Origin: CAIKLP01 sp965279595
GTDB taxonomy: Bacteria > Bacteroidota > Bacteroidia > Sphingobacteriales > Sphingobacteriaceae
Assembly: GCA_965279595.1 (NCBI GenBank)
Contig: OZ257246.1
Span: forward strand, 62,001-126,000
Length of the DNA: 64,000 nucleotides
Direction: 5' to 3'
Shown: positions 35,290-44,559 of the stretch, piece by piece
Layout of the letters: every line of letters begins with the position of its first letter
Numbering within the stretch: the first letter of the stretch is position 1
Program-made: the position numbers and the translations under genes
The notes under the pieces: generated by a model
What the model was told of the DNA's origin: nothing
Seen by the model: only the letters and a program-made list of their open reading frames with translations
Database searches by the model: none

Positions 35290-35297
35290 CAAAGCTA
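35290..35297 (-). promoter_or_regulatory. TANNTTTG promoter element for uvrA
   Basis: On minus, TAGCTTTG fits the consensus exactly and implies a leader of only a few bases. Confidence 0.5.
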
Positions 35298-35500
35298 AAA
35301 TAACATCAGAATTTTAATATAGTTTAAACACTTAATTGTAACATATTTATCATTAATTAAATAAAATTTTGATTTTTGGAACAATAATTGTTTATTCGTT
35401 TATTGTAAATCATAAGATTCTAACTAAAAACCAAAAGGAGGGCCAACTATAGATTAAAATTCTACGCTAATTAACTTTTATTAACACGGAGGGAAAAACT

Positions 35501-36091
35501 ATGAACCGTAAATTAATTAGTGACCAAGAATTAGTCAATCTGTATGTTACAGGCGATGAATCTGCATTAGGCGAACTGCTTATACGTCACAAAGCGAAAA
35601 TCTACACATCAATCTATCTTTTAGTAAAAGATACTTTTTTGGCTGAAGACATTTTTCAAGACACTTTTATTAAGGTTATTAACACCCTTAAAAATGGCAA
35701 ATACAATGAAGAAGGTAAATTCTTGCCTTGGGTAATGCGTATTGCTCATAATTTAGTAATAGATCATTTCAGGAAAGAAAAAAGAACTCCTGTAATTACA
35801 AATAGTGATGGATTTGACATATTCGACGTAATTGGTATTGCAGATGAAAGTATTGAAGATAAAATGTTACGCGATCAAAGTCATCAAGATTTAAGAGCAT
35901 TAATTCAATTGCTTCCTGAAGAACAAAAAGAAGTATTGATAATGAGACATTATGCAGATTTAAGCTTTAAAGAAATTGCTGAATTAACTAATGTGAGTAT
36001 TAACACTGCTTTAGGAAGAATGAGATATGCATTAAATAACTTAAGAAAAATGATGACTGAAAAAGAATTCAGTTATAAGCAATACTTATAA
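35501..36091 (+). CDS. ECF-type RNA polymerase sigma factor
   Basis: 196 residues from ATG 35501, with the strong ribosome-binding site CGGAGGG ten bases ahead. Region 2 (about 25-95): AEDIFQDTFIKVINTL and FLPWVMRIAHNLVIDHFRKEKR. Region 4 (about 130-185): LLPEEQKEVLIMRHYADLSFKEIAELTNVSINTALGRMRYAL. It directs RNA polymerase to a small regulon. No classical anti-sigma membrane protein follows; the next gene, after a terminator, is a 72-residue soluble protein. The 5' leader holds a second GGAGGGCC motif at about 35435 without an ORF. Confidence 0.92.
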   Translation: MNRKLISDQELVNLYVTGDESALGELLIRHKAKIYTSIYLLVKDTFLAEDIFQDTFIKVINTLKNGKYNEEGKFLPWVMRIAHNLVIDHFRKEKRTPVITNSDGFDIFDVIGIADESIEDKMLRDQSHQDLRALIQLLPEEQKEVLIMRHYADLSFKEIAELTNVSINTALGRMRYALNNLRKMMTEKEFSYKQYL

Positions 36092-36106
36092 AACACAAAA
36101 AACATC

Positions 36107-36140
36107 AAAATAGGCTTCAAAATGAAGCCTATTTTTTTTT
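36107..36140 (+). terminator. Rho-independent terminator after the sigma factor
   Basis: AATAGGCTTCA / TGAAGCCTATT around AAA, followed by a T-run. Confidence 0.92.
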
Positions 36141-36212
36141 GCTTGATTGGTAAAATAAGTTTAAAAGACAGACGTTTAGTTTCCATAACAATCAAAAAAG
36201 ACCCAAAAGCGT

Positions 36213-36431
36213 ATGGTAAAAACTTTTACTCAAAACGAAATGATTATGGCAATGTATCACGAATTATCTGGAGATAACATGGCTGAATTAGAAAATCAGT
36301 TAGAACAAAATAGCGAAAGTGAGCATAACTTTGAAAACTTAAATCAACTAAAGCATGAATTAAACCAATTATTGGTTAATCCAAGTAATGTTGTTGTAGA
36401 AAGTATCCTTGCATATTCTAAATCATTCTAA
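36213..36431 (+). CDS. Small conserved-looking soluble protein next to the sigma factor
   Basis: 72 residues from ATG 36213, no signal peptide and no membrane helix. The sequence is acidic and helical: FTQNEMIMAMYHELSGDNMAELENQLEQ, then HNFENLNQLKHELNQLL. The pattern resembles the short N-terminal zinc-finger-like helix of anti-sigma factors, but lacks the His-x3-Cys-x2-Cys motif. I recall similar small proteins behind sigma-70-like genes in related Bacteroidota. It has its own terminator, so it is a discrete unit. A role as sigma partner is only an inference from position. Confidence 0.7.
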   Translation: MVKTFTQNEMIMAMYHELSGDNMAELENQLEQNSESEHNFENLNQLKHELNQLLVNPSNVVVESILAYSKSF

Positions 36432-36446
36432 TAAGATTATCTGATC

Positions 36447-36480
36447 CAAATCCCAACCTAAACAGTTGGGATTTTTTTTG
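36447..36480 (+). terminator. Rho-independent terminator after the small protein
   Basis: AATCCCAAC / GTTGGGATT around seven bases, followed by eight T. Confidence 0.9.
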
Positions 36481-36553
36481 ATATAAATATTTACTAACAA
36501 TAATTGTGGATACTAATTTTTTTAATTCAGGATGTTAAACAATAACTTCGTGA

Positions 36554-37213
36554 ATGACAAAAAAGGAGCGATATGAAGGAGTTTTAGGCTTATTTGAAAA
36601 AAATATGCCAGATGCAGAAACTGAATTGAGCTATTCAAATCCTTATGAATTACTAGTTGCTGTGATCCTTTCGGCACAATGCACTGATAAAAGAGTGAAT
36701 CTAGTTACTCCAAACCTTTTTAAAAAATTTCCTAAACCAGAAATACTTGCAGAAGCTTCCATTGATGAGGTTTTTAATTTAATTCGAAGTATCAGTTATC
36801 CAAATAATAAAGCGAAACATTTAATAGGAATGGCAAAGATATTAGTGGAAGACTTTCAATCCATTGTACCATCAGCTATTGAAGATTTGCAAAAAATGCC
36901 TGGGGTAGGCAGAAAAACTGCTAATGTTATTTCTTCGGTAATATTCAATATGCCTGCAATGGCAGTTGATACTCATGTATTCAGAGTTTCAGCTCGAATT
37001 GGATTAACAACAAATGCCAAAACACCATTGGCTGCAGAAAAACAATTGATACAACATATACCATCAAGTAAAGTTCATATTGCCCATCATTGGTTAATAT
37101 TACATGGTAGGTATGTTTGTTTAGCAAGAAGTCCAAAATGCGATAAATGTTCAGTAATTCATTTTTGCAAATACTTCAGCTCAAAAAACAAGGTGAAATT
37201 TTTGACTACCTAA
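36554..37213 (+). CDS. nth: Endonuclease III
   Basis: 219 residues. A DNA glycosylase/AP lyase that removes oxidised pyrimidines. The helix-hairpin-helix with catalytic lysine is MPGVGRKTANV, the catalytic aspartate is in VDTHVFRVSARIG, and the [4Fe-4S] cluster cysteines are in CLARSPKCDKCSVIHFC. All key residues are present and the length is standard. A TAACTTCG element ends three bases before the ATG, suggesting a leaderless or nearly leaderless message. Confidence 0.95.
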   Translation: MTKKERYEGVLGLFEKNMPDAETELSYSNPYELLVAVILSAQCTDKRVNLVTPNLFKKFPKPEILAEASIDEVFNLIRSISYPNNKAKHLIGMAKILVEDFQSIVPSAIEDLQKMPGVGRKTANVISSVIFNMPAMAVDTHVFRVSARIGLTTNAKTPLAAEKQLIQHIPSSKVHIAHHWLILHGRYVCLARSPKCDKCSVIHFCKYFSSKNKVKFLTT

Positions 37214-37414
37214 ATAAAAACCTGCATAAATACGGTTGTAGTGACTATATATCATTTTGAAATTGCATTTAAAATTAATTTTCAATTAAAAGCAAATGAA
37301 ATAGAAATAAAAAATACTAAAAAAAACAGAACTTTACAATAAATTCAACCAAAAGCATTTTAATAAAAGTTGCTTTATGCTTATTTAAATAGCTTTTTTT
37401 AGAATGTTGATAAT

Positions 37415-37422
37415 TAATTTTG
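37415..37422 (+). promoter_or_regulatory. TANNTTTG promoter element for recA
   Basis: TAATTTTG fits exactly and lies 61 bases before the recA ATG. I saw no LexA-type palindrome beside it. Confidence 0.5.
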
Positions 37423-37483
37423 CAATTTCCAATAAATGCTATTATTTTTAGCAAAAATTAAAGATAACATAAAACATAAAAAC

Positions 37484-38506
37484 ATGGCAGCAGACAATAA
37501 AGAAAAACTAAAGGCATTACAAATGACTTTAGACAAACTTGAAAAAACATATGGAAAAGGCACCATCATGAAATTAGGTGATTCTGTAATTGAACCATTG
37601 GAATCAATATCAACTGGTTCATTAGGATTAGACATTGCATTAGGTATCGGAGGATTACCAAAAGGCAGAGTGATTGAAATTTATGGCCCGGAATCATCTG
37701 GAAAAACAACTTTAGCTTTACATGCAATTGCAGAATCACAAAAAAAAGGTGGTGTAGCTGCATTTATTGATGCTGAACATGCATTTGATAAATTCTATGC
37801 AAGAAAATTAGGAGTAGATGTAGAAAACTTACTAATCTCACAACCAGACAATGGTGAACAAGCGTTAGAAATAGCAGATAATTTAATACGCTCAGGTGCA
37901 ATTGATATAATTGTGATTGATTCAGTGGCAGCGCTTGTTCCAAAAAGTGAGATTGAAGGTGAAATGGGTGATTCGAAAATGGGCTTGCAAGCAAGGTTGA
38001 TGTCACAAGCATTAAGAAAATTAACCGGAACAATAAGTAAAACTGGATGTTGCTGCATATTTATTAACCAATTGCGTGAAAAAATTGGTGTAATGTTCGG
38101 TAATCCAGAAACAACAACTGGTGGTAATGCTTTAAAGTTTTATGCATCTGTTCGTCTAGATATTAGAAGAACTGGACAAATTAAAGATGGAGATGAAGTA
38201 ATTGGGAATAGAGTAAAAGTGAAAATTGTAAAAAACAAGGTTGCTCCTCCTTTCAGAATTGCAGAATTTGATATCATGTATGGTAAAGGTATTTCAAAAT
38301 CAGGTGAGATCGTTGACCTTGGTGTTGATTTTGAAATTGTTAAAAAGGCAGGGTCTTGGTTTAGTTATGGTGATACCAAATTAGGACAAGGTCGTGATGC
38401 AGTAAAACAATTAATAGAAGATAATCCCGAATTGTCTGAAGAATTAGAAGGTAAGATTAAAGCAGCATTAACTACAACTGACTTAGCAGTAGTAGAAGAG
38501 AAGTAA
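37484..38506 (+). CDS. recA: Recombinase RecA
   Basis: 340 residues from ATG 37484. An in-frame ATG 48 bases upstream adds 16 residues not found in the family. RecA forms the ATP-dependent strand-exchange filament. Walker A is GPESSGKTTLALH, Walker B around IDIIVIDSVAALVP. Loop 1 (EIEGEMGDSKMGLQARLMSQAL) and loop 2 (FINQLREKIGVMFGNPETTTGG) are intact. The C-terminus is acidic. It is monocistronic and ends in a terminator. Confidence 0.98.
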   Translation: MAADNKEKLKALQMTLDKLEKTYGKGTIMKLGDSVIEPLESISTGSLGLDIALGIGGLPKGRVIEIYGPESSGKTTLALHAIAESQKKGGVAAFIDAEHAFDKFYARKLGVDVENLLISQPDNGEQALEIADNLIRSGAIDIIVIDSVAALVPKSEIEGEMGDSKMGLQARLMSQALRKLTGTISKTGCCCIFINQLREKIGVMFGNPETTTGGNALKFYASVRLDIRRTGQIKDGDEVIGNRVKVKIVKNKVAPPFRIAEFDIMYGKGISKSGEIVDLGVDFEIVKKAGSWFSYGDTKLGQGRDAVKQLIEDNPELSEELEGKIKAALTTTDLAVVEEK

Positions 38507-38592
38507 AAAGCTATCAGATTTAATATCTTTTTAATACCCAATTGGTATTCAATATTGATATTGCTAAAAATAAAATTTCCATGTTTTATGTT

Positions 38593-38624
38593 AAAGGCGG
38601 CACAGAAATGTGTCGCTTTTTTTT
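38593..38624 (+). terminator. Rho-independent terminator after recA
   Basis: GCGGCACA / TGTGTCGC (one G-T pair) around GAAA, followed by eight T. Confidence 0.85.
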
Positions 38625-38789
38625 ATTTATACATTATTTAAATGAAAAACATCCATAAAATATGGAGATGACCTCCCTTAATTTTTATCATTTTAAATAA
38701 ATATTAACAACTATTAGTTATTAATTATTCAACTTGATTCTCAATAACCATTTCATTTATCGATATTTACAGGCTTTTTAAATGCAACT

Positions 38790-41753
38790 ATGAAAAAAAC
38801 CTTACTCTCATTTTTATTATTAATTCAAACAGTATTTTTATTAGCTCAAATTCCAGCAGGTTATTACAATACTGCAACTGGTTTAACAGGTACTCCACTT
38901 CGAGCAGCTTTGCATAACATTATTGATAACCATAGTGTAAAAAGCTACGGTTCATTATATACTTATTATCAAACTACAGATAAAAAACTTAGCGGAAAAG
39001 TTTGGGATATGTATTCAGATGTTCCAAATGGCATCCCTCCATACGATTTTAATTTCAGTCAAACTTGTGGTAATTATAGCAAAGAAGGTGATTGTTTTAA
39101 TCGTGAGCATTCTTGGCCACAAAGCTGGTTCAATAGCAACTCGCCAATGGTTTCTGATTTATTCCATGTTTACCCAACAGATGGTAAAGTAAATGGAATA
39201 AGAAGTAATTATCCTTATGGTGAAGTTAATAATCCAACAACAACAACATTAAATGGAAGCAAACTCGGACCATGCTCATTCCCTGGTTATACAGGTACTG
39301 TATTTGAACCACTTGATGAATATAAGGGAGATTTTGCAAGAACCTACTTCTATATGTGTACAAGATACTATACAGAAGACTCAGGCTGGTTAACAAACGA
39401 TATGATTATTGGTGCTAGTTTAAAGCCTTGGGCATTAGAGTTAATGAAAAAATGGAATCAACAAGATCCCGTAAGTGCAAAGGAAATTGCAAGAAATAAT
39501 GCAGTATATGTTATACAAGGAAATAGAAATCCATTTATTGATCATCCCGAGTACGCTTGTATTATCTGGCCTGGTGGAAACTTCTGTACAATTATTCCCA
39601 CAATAAATTTAATTACAAGAACTCCAAGTATTCCAACTAATATAGATTCAGTTCTAATTACTGCAACTATTACAGATGACGGTAGTATTTCAAATGCTCA
39701 GTTAAAATGGGGTTTAAGTTCAAACACTTTAAACCAAAGTGTTCCTATGATTTTAACTTCTAATAATATTTTTAAAATTTCAAGTAAAATACCTCCACAA
39801 GTTAATGGCACAACAATTTATTATTCTGTTGTAGCAACAGATAACAATGCAAACATGAGTAGCTCAGCAACGAATAATTATTTAATAGGAACAGCTGCTT
39901 CTCCTTCACCCGTTATTGCTTCTATAAATAAAACACCTAATGCCCCAACTTCTGCAGATGCAGTAAATATCAATTGTACCATTACTGATGATGGAACAGT
40001 GAGTCAAGCAAGTTTAGTTTGGGGAACAAATGGAATTTCATTTCCAAATACTATCAATTTAAATAATACATCTGGTAGTAATTTTTTAACTACTTCTTCA
40101 ATTCCTTCTCATGCTGCAGGAACAGTTATTTCATTCAAAATAAATGCAACAGATAATTTAGGACAATTAAACACATCTTCAATTCAAACATATACTGTTG
40201 CTGCTCCAAATACTAGCACATGCGCAAGTGATTTAATTATTTCGGAATATTTTGAAGGTTCGTCTAACAACAAATATTTAGAAATATTCAACGGCACCAC
40301 TTCTACCATTAATTTATCAGATTATAAAATTCAATTATTTGCAAATGGAGCAAGTGCAGCAACTCAAGATATTGCCTTATCAGGTACACTTTCTCCTAAT
40401 AGTGTTATAGTACTTAAAAATTCAGCGGCAACTTTATTTTTAGGAAATGCAACAACTAATAATGCAACTAACTTTAATGGAAATGATGCAGTAGCATTAT
40501 TCAAAGTTTCAAATAATTCTTATGTTGATATATTAGGGAAAATTGGTGAAAATCCAGGCACTGCATGGGCTAGCGGCAATACTTCCATGTTAGATCAAAC
40601 ATTAGTACGTAAACCTTCCATCATTAATGGAATTAGTACAAATCCAGCAGCTGGTTTTCCGACATTAGCAACCGAATGGGATACTTATGCAAAAGATGAT
40701 ATTAGCCATTTAGGTGGACATACAATGAATTGCCCTACAGGAAACACAAACACCATACAAACTACAATAAATGCTAGCAATGGATTTTGTGTAGGTTCAA
40801 TTATCAATGTAAATTATGAAGTAACTGGAAGCATCAATCAAAACAATACTTTTAGTTTAGAGCTTTCAAATGAGTTAGGAATTTTCAATCCTGCAACAAT
40901 TATTGGAACTTTAACTTCAAATAATTTAACAGGCTCTATTTCGGGTATTCTTCCTAAATCATTAACTGTTGGAAATAATTATAAAGTAAGAGTAAATTCT
41001 ACAGATCCACAAATTACTGGAACAAGCAATACAACAGGATTTAATATTTTCCCATTGCCAAATGTAAATGCTGGTGCTGATTTTCACATTTGTAAAGGCC
41101 AAGGTATTGTTTTAAATGCAACAGGTGCAGGTTCTTTTAGTTGGGATAATGGTGCTGGTGATACTGCCTCTGTTATGGTAAACCCTTCCGTTACTACTAC
41201 ATATGAAGTAATAGGAATCAATGCAAATGGTTGTAGTAATTTTGATTCAGTTACTGTTTATGTGGATACTATTGCTACACCTGTAATAATGATATTACTT
41301 AATGATTCATTATTTAATTCAAGTTATGTAGAAGGTAACCAATGGTATAAAGATTACTTACCCTTGCAAGATGAAATAGATCAAACATTTAAACCATATG
41401 AATATGGTACTGGGATTTATTTTACAATTGTTACAACAAATGCTGGATGCGTTTCTGACACTTCAGAAAAATTAAATTATGTTGCACAAAATATAGATTT
41501 CAACAAAAACTATAATTTAAAAGTTTATCCAAACCCTAGCACAGGCTTAGTTTCTATTCAATTAGATGAAGTTAATAATGAGATTTTTGAAGTTAGGGTT
41601 TATAATACTTTAGGAGAATTAGTTTTAGAAAAAACAGAACAAGCAGATTCAAAAATCAAAGGAATCAATTTATCTCCATTTATTAATGGAATTTATATTA
41701 TTGAAATTTCTAGTAATGATTCAATTAAACGTGGCATTCTAATAAAAAATTAA
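38790..41753 (+). CDS. Secreted endonuclease I fusion with lamin-tail and T9SS sorting domains
   Basis: 987 residues. The signal peptide is residues about 1-20 (ends LLAQ). The endonuclease I (EndA-like) domain is residues about 25-265, with the catalytic NREHSWPQSWF and the conserved SDLFHVYPTDGKVNGIRSN and GDFARTYFYMCTRYY. Two related beta-sandwich units follow (each with ITDDG; about 275-370 and 380-472). A lamin-tail domain comes next (about 477-620: LIISEYFEGSSNNKYLEIFN, VRKPSI). Then an Ig-like unit (HICKGQGIVLNATG) and a C-terminal T9SS type A sorting domain (about 905-987: VYPNPSTGLVSI, INGIYIIEI). It is exported and probably surface-held or released, degrading DNA for nutrition or matrix turnover. 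Confidence 0.92.
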   Translation: MKKTLLSFLLLIQTVFLLAQIPAGYYNTATGLTGTPLRAALHNIIDNHSVKSYGSLYTYYQTTDKKLSGKVWDMYSDVPNGIPPYDFNFSQTCGNYSKEGDCFNREHSWPQSWFNSNSPMVSDLFHVYPTDGKVNGIRSNYPYGEVNNPTTTTLNGSKLGPCSFPGYTGTVFEPLDEYKGDFARTYFYMCTRYYTEDSGWLTNDMIIGASLKPWALELMKKWNQQDPVSAKEIARNNAVYVIQGNRNPFIDHPEYACIIWPGGNFCTIIPTINLITRTPSIPTNIDSVLITATITDDGSISNAQLKWGLSSNTLNQSVPMILTSNNIFKISSKIPPQVNGTTIYYSVVATDNNANMSSSATNNYLIGTAASPSPVIASINKTPNAPTSADAVNINCTITDDGTVSQASLVWGTNGISFPNTINLNNTSGSNFLTTSSIPSHAAGTVISFKINATDNLGQLNTSSIQTYTVAAPNTSTCASDLIISEYFEGSSNNKYLEIFNGTTSTINLSDYKIQLFANGASAATQDIALSGTLSPNSVIVLKNSAATLFLGNATTNNATNFNGNDAVALFKVSNNSYVDILGKIGENPGTAWASGNTSMLDQTLVRKPSIINGISTNPAAGFPTLATEWDTYAKDDISHLGGHTMNCPTGNTNTIQTTINASNGFCVGSIINVNYEVTGSINQNNTFSLELSNELGIFNPATIIGTLTSNNLTGSISGILPKSLTVGNNYKVRVNSTDPQITGTSNTTGFNIFPLPNVNAGADFHICKGQGIVLNATGAGSFSWDNGAGDTASVMVNPSVTTTYEVIGINANGCSNFDSVTVYVDTIATPVIMILLNDSLFNSSYVEGNQWYKDYLPLQDEIDQTFKPYEYGTGIYFTIVTTNAGCVSDTSEKLNYVAQNIDFNKNYNLKVYPNPSTGLVSIQLDEVNNEIFEVRVYNTLGELVLEKTEQADSKIKGINLSPFINGIYIIEISSNDSIKRGILIKN

Positions 41754-41778
41754 TTTAACTATAAAAAACATCCTACCT

Positions 41779-43395
41779 ATGAAAAAACTAATACTAATCT
41801 TAAACTTACTTCTGTTGAATGGAAGTTTGTTTGCACAAATTGACAGTAATTTAATTGCGAATTACAAATTTAATGGAAACACAAATAATGAAGTATTAAC
41901 CGCCGCAAATGCAATTAACCATGGAGCAAATTTAACTATTGATCGATTTGGGAAAGCTGATTCTGCTTATCAATTTGGTTTAGATTCTCAACAAATCACT
42001 GCTGCAATTCCATATAGTAATACTGCTGCCTTCACACTTTCTGTATGGATCAAATTAGATGAATATCCAGGATCAAAACCTGGAAACGGATTTGCAAATA
42101 TTTTTACAATGAATGGACTTTCATTTTATATTCAAAAGGTCAATGACCACAAAATGAATATTACTGCAAGTACTAGAACAACTGTTGGAGCTGGGAGTTT
42201 ATTAGTTTATCCAACCGATACTTTAGACTTTCCTAGAAATGTATGGTACCATTTTGTCTACAATCATCAACCAAATGGAGACCATTATTTATATTTAAAT
42301 GGGGTTGAATTAACAAGTGGATTAAGTAGCCCAGATTTAAAAACTGGAGCACTTATGTCTTTTGGAAATTTTTACAATAACCCTCAAACCATCAATCAAT
42401 TTTATGGGTCAATTGATGATATAAGACTTTATAATGTTCAGCTTGATTTGAACAGAGTTAAAGAAATATATTTAGCTGAAAAACCTAATACATTAAATTC
42501 AAATTTGGTTGCACACTTTAAATTTAATGGGAATACTGATAATTCAATTGTAGGCTCAGCTAATGCTGTGAATTTAAATGCCACCTTATCGGTTGACCGT
42601 TCAGGCAATGTCAATTCTGCTTATTCCTTTGCTATAGGTCCACAATTGATAACTGCTGCAGTTCCACATCAAAATACTTCAGAGATTAGTTTTTCTACTT
42701 GGTTTAAATTAAGCAATTACCCAGGTAGTGTTTCTGGTAATAATTTTTCTAATTTATTTACTATGAGTGGACTTTCATTTTATATTCAAAATGCTACTAA
42801 TACTACAATGAATATTACGGCAAGCACAAGAGCTACAACAGGACCTGGAAGTCTCTTGGTTTTTAACATTGACACTGCTGATTTGAAGTTAAATACCTGG
42901 ATGCATATAGTATACACTGCCATACCAAATGGTACCCATGCAATTTATTTAAACGGGATAAAGGTTACAGACGGGCCAAACAGTTCTGATTTAAAAAGTG
43001 GAACCTCGATGGGTTTTGGAAATTATTTTGCAGGAGGAAGTGATGCGAATCAATTTTTAGGAAGTTTGGATGATATAAGAATATATAATAAAGCACTAAG
43101 CTCAAACTTAGTAACTGAATTATTTAACTTCGAAGAAATTTTATTAGGAGTTGGCAACGCAAAAAATGTTAAAAGAGATTTACTTTTTTATCCTAACCCA
43201 ACAGAAAATATAGTTTATATTGAAGGAATGAAATCAGATGAGCATGTTAATATATTTGATATAAATGGCAAATTAGTTTTTAGTTCAAATGAGCCAACTA
43301 TTAATATTTCACAACTGAATCAAGGGATTTATATTGCAAAAGTATTATCAGCTTCGAACCAATATATTTATTCAAACAAGATTATCAAAAAATAA
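41779..43395 (+). CDS. Secreted protein with two LamG-like domains and T9SS sorting domain
   Basis: 538 residues. The signal peptide is about 1-19 (ends GSLFAQ). Two concanavalin/LamG-like domains follow at about 22-230 and 242-450. They are clear internal duplicates: both carry FKFNGNT, SLDDIRIYN-type ends and NITASTRxTxGxGSLLV. The C-terminal sorting domain is about 465-538 (LLFYPNPTENIVYIEG, LNQGIYIAKV). No catalytic domain. It probably binds glycans or matrix at the surface. It starts 26 bases after the endonuclease gene, so the two may share a transcript. Confidence 0.88.
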   Translation: MKKLILILNLLLLNGSLFAQIDSNLIANYKFNGNTNNEVLTAANAINHGANLTIDRFGKADSAYQFGLDSQQITAAIPYSNTAAFTLSVWIKLDEYPGSKPGNGFANIFTMNGLSFYIQKVNDHKMNITASTRTTVGAGSLLVYPTDTLDFPRNVWYHFVYNHQPNGDHYLYLNGVELTSGLSSPDLKTGALMSFGNFYNNPQTINQFYGSIDDIRLYNVQLDLNRVKEIYLAEKPNTLNSNLVAHFKFNGNTDNSIVGSANAVNLNATLSVDRSGNVNSAYSFAIGPQLITAAVPHQNTSEISFSTWFKLSNYPGSVSGNNFSNLFTMSGLSFYIQNATNTTMNITASTRATTGPGSLLVFNIDTADLKLNTWMHIVYTAIPNGTHAIYLNGIKVTDGPNSSDLKSGTSMGFGNYFAGGSDANQFLGSLDDIRIYNKALSSNLVTELFNFEEILLGVGNAKNVKRDLLFYPNPTENIVYIEGMKSDEHVNIFDINGKLVFSSNEPTINISQLNQGIYIAKVLSASNQYIYSNKIIKK

Positions 43396-43413
43396 TAAAA
43401 ACATTTAAATGCT

Positions 43414-43447
43414 AAAGCTCCTTAGTTACCTAAGGGGCTTTTTTTTT
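43414..43447. terminator. Bidirectional terminator between the LamG gene and tsaD
   Basis: AAGCTCCTTAG / CTAAGGGGCTT around TTAC, with a T-run on plus and an A-rich flank serving the minus-strand tsaD. Confidence 0.85.
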
Positions 43448-44480
43448 AAGTTTTAGAAATGATAGGCATTCGAGCCAATGGTGTAATTTCTTGACCTACA
43501 AATTCCTTTGCTAAGTATTTATAATATCCAGCAATGGCAATCATTCCGGCATTATCGGTACAATATTTAAAATCTGGAATAAATACTTCCCAATTCATTT
43601 CCTTCCCTAATTTCAAAACGGCATTCCTCAATCCTGAATTTGCAGAAACTCCACCTGCTACTGAAATTTTATTTACATTAAAGTCTATTGAAACTTGCCT
43701 TAATTTATTAATTAAAATAGAAACAATTCGATCTTGTATAGATGCGCAAATATCATTCAAGTTTTCTTGAACAAATGAAGGATTCTCTTTTTGGTTTTTC
43801 TGGATGAAATATAAAAATTGGGTTTTTAGTCCGCTAAAACTAAAATTATAATTAGGTATTTGTGGTTCTGTAAATAGAAAAGCATGTGGATTACCTAATT
43901 TAGCATGCTTATCAACTAAAGGACCACCAGGGTAGGGCAAACCAATAATTTTTGCTGATTTATCGAATGCCTCACCAGCAGCATCATCAGTGGTTTCTCC
44001 CAATACTTCCATATCAAAATAATCTTTGACTAGTACTAGCTGAGTATGTCCACCAGATACAGTTAAACATATAAAAGGAAATTTAGGTTTAGGATCATCA
44101 ATAAAATGAGCTAAAATATGTGCCTGCATATGATTCACCTCAATCAGTGGCAGATTTAATGCCAAGGCAAAACTTTTTGCAAAAGAAGTACCCACTAATA
44201 ATGCACCCATTAATCCAGGTCCACGAGTGAAAGCTACTGCAGTGATATCATTTTTGTGTATTTTCGCGTTGTTAAGAGCAGTATCAACAACAGGAATAAT
44301 ATTTTGTTGATGAACTCGTGAAGCTACTTCAGGAATTACACCTCCATAGTTTTCATGTATTGCTTGAGTCGCCGTAATTGTTGATATAATTTTTCCATCT
44401 ATACAAATCGAAGCTGAAGTTTCGTCACAAGAGGATTCTATACCTAAAATTACGTTCGATTTAACTTGATTATTTAACAT
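43446..44480 (-). CDS. tsaD: tRNA threonylcarbamoyladenosine transferase TsaD
   Basis: 344 residues from ATG 44480. A longer frame to 44537 adds 19 residues without homology. With TsaB/TsaE it attaches the threonylcarbamoyl group to A37 of ANN-decoding tRNAs. The ASKHA fold carries ILGIESSCDETSASI, the metal-binding HMQAHILAHF, VSGGHTQLV, and the late SVAGGVSANSGLRN and CTDNAGMIA. The length is standard. It is divergent from tamB, with almost no space between the 5' ends. Confidence 0.96.
   Translation of the reverse strand: MLNNQVKSNVILGIESSCDETSASICIDGKIISTITATQAIHENYGGVIPEVASRVHQQNIIPVVDTALNNAKIHKNDITAVAFTRGPGLMGALLVGTSFAKSFALALNLPLIEVNHMQAHILAHFIDDPKPKFPFICLTVSGGHTQLVLVKDYFDMEVLGETTDDAAGEAFDKSAKIIGLPYPGGPLVDKHAKLGNPHAFLFTEPQIPNYNFSFSGLKTQFLYFIQKNQKENPSFVQENLNDICASIQDRIVSILINKLRQVSIDFNVNKISVAGGVSANSGLRNAVLKLGKEMNWEVFIPDFKYCTDNAGMIAIAGYYKYLAKEFVGQEITPLARMPIISKT
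44451..44458 (+). promoter_or_regulatory. Possible promoter element TACGTTCG for tamB
   Basis: It lies inside the tsaD 5' end, read on plus. It would start transcription near 44464, just before the tamB membrane helix. Confidence 0.35.
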
Positions 44481-44559
44481 ATATAAACGTATCAAAAGGT
44501 TTTTAAAAATACTAGCATGGACATTATCAAGTATCATTATTCTGATACTTAGTGCCTAT

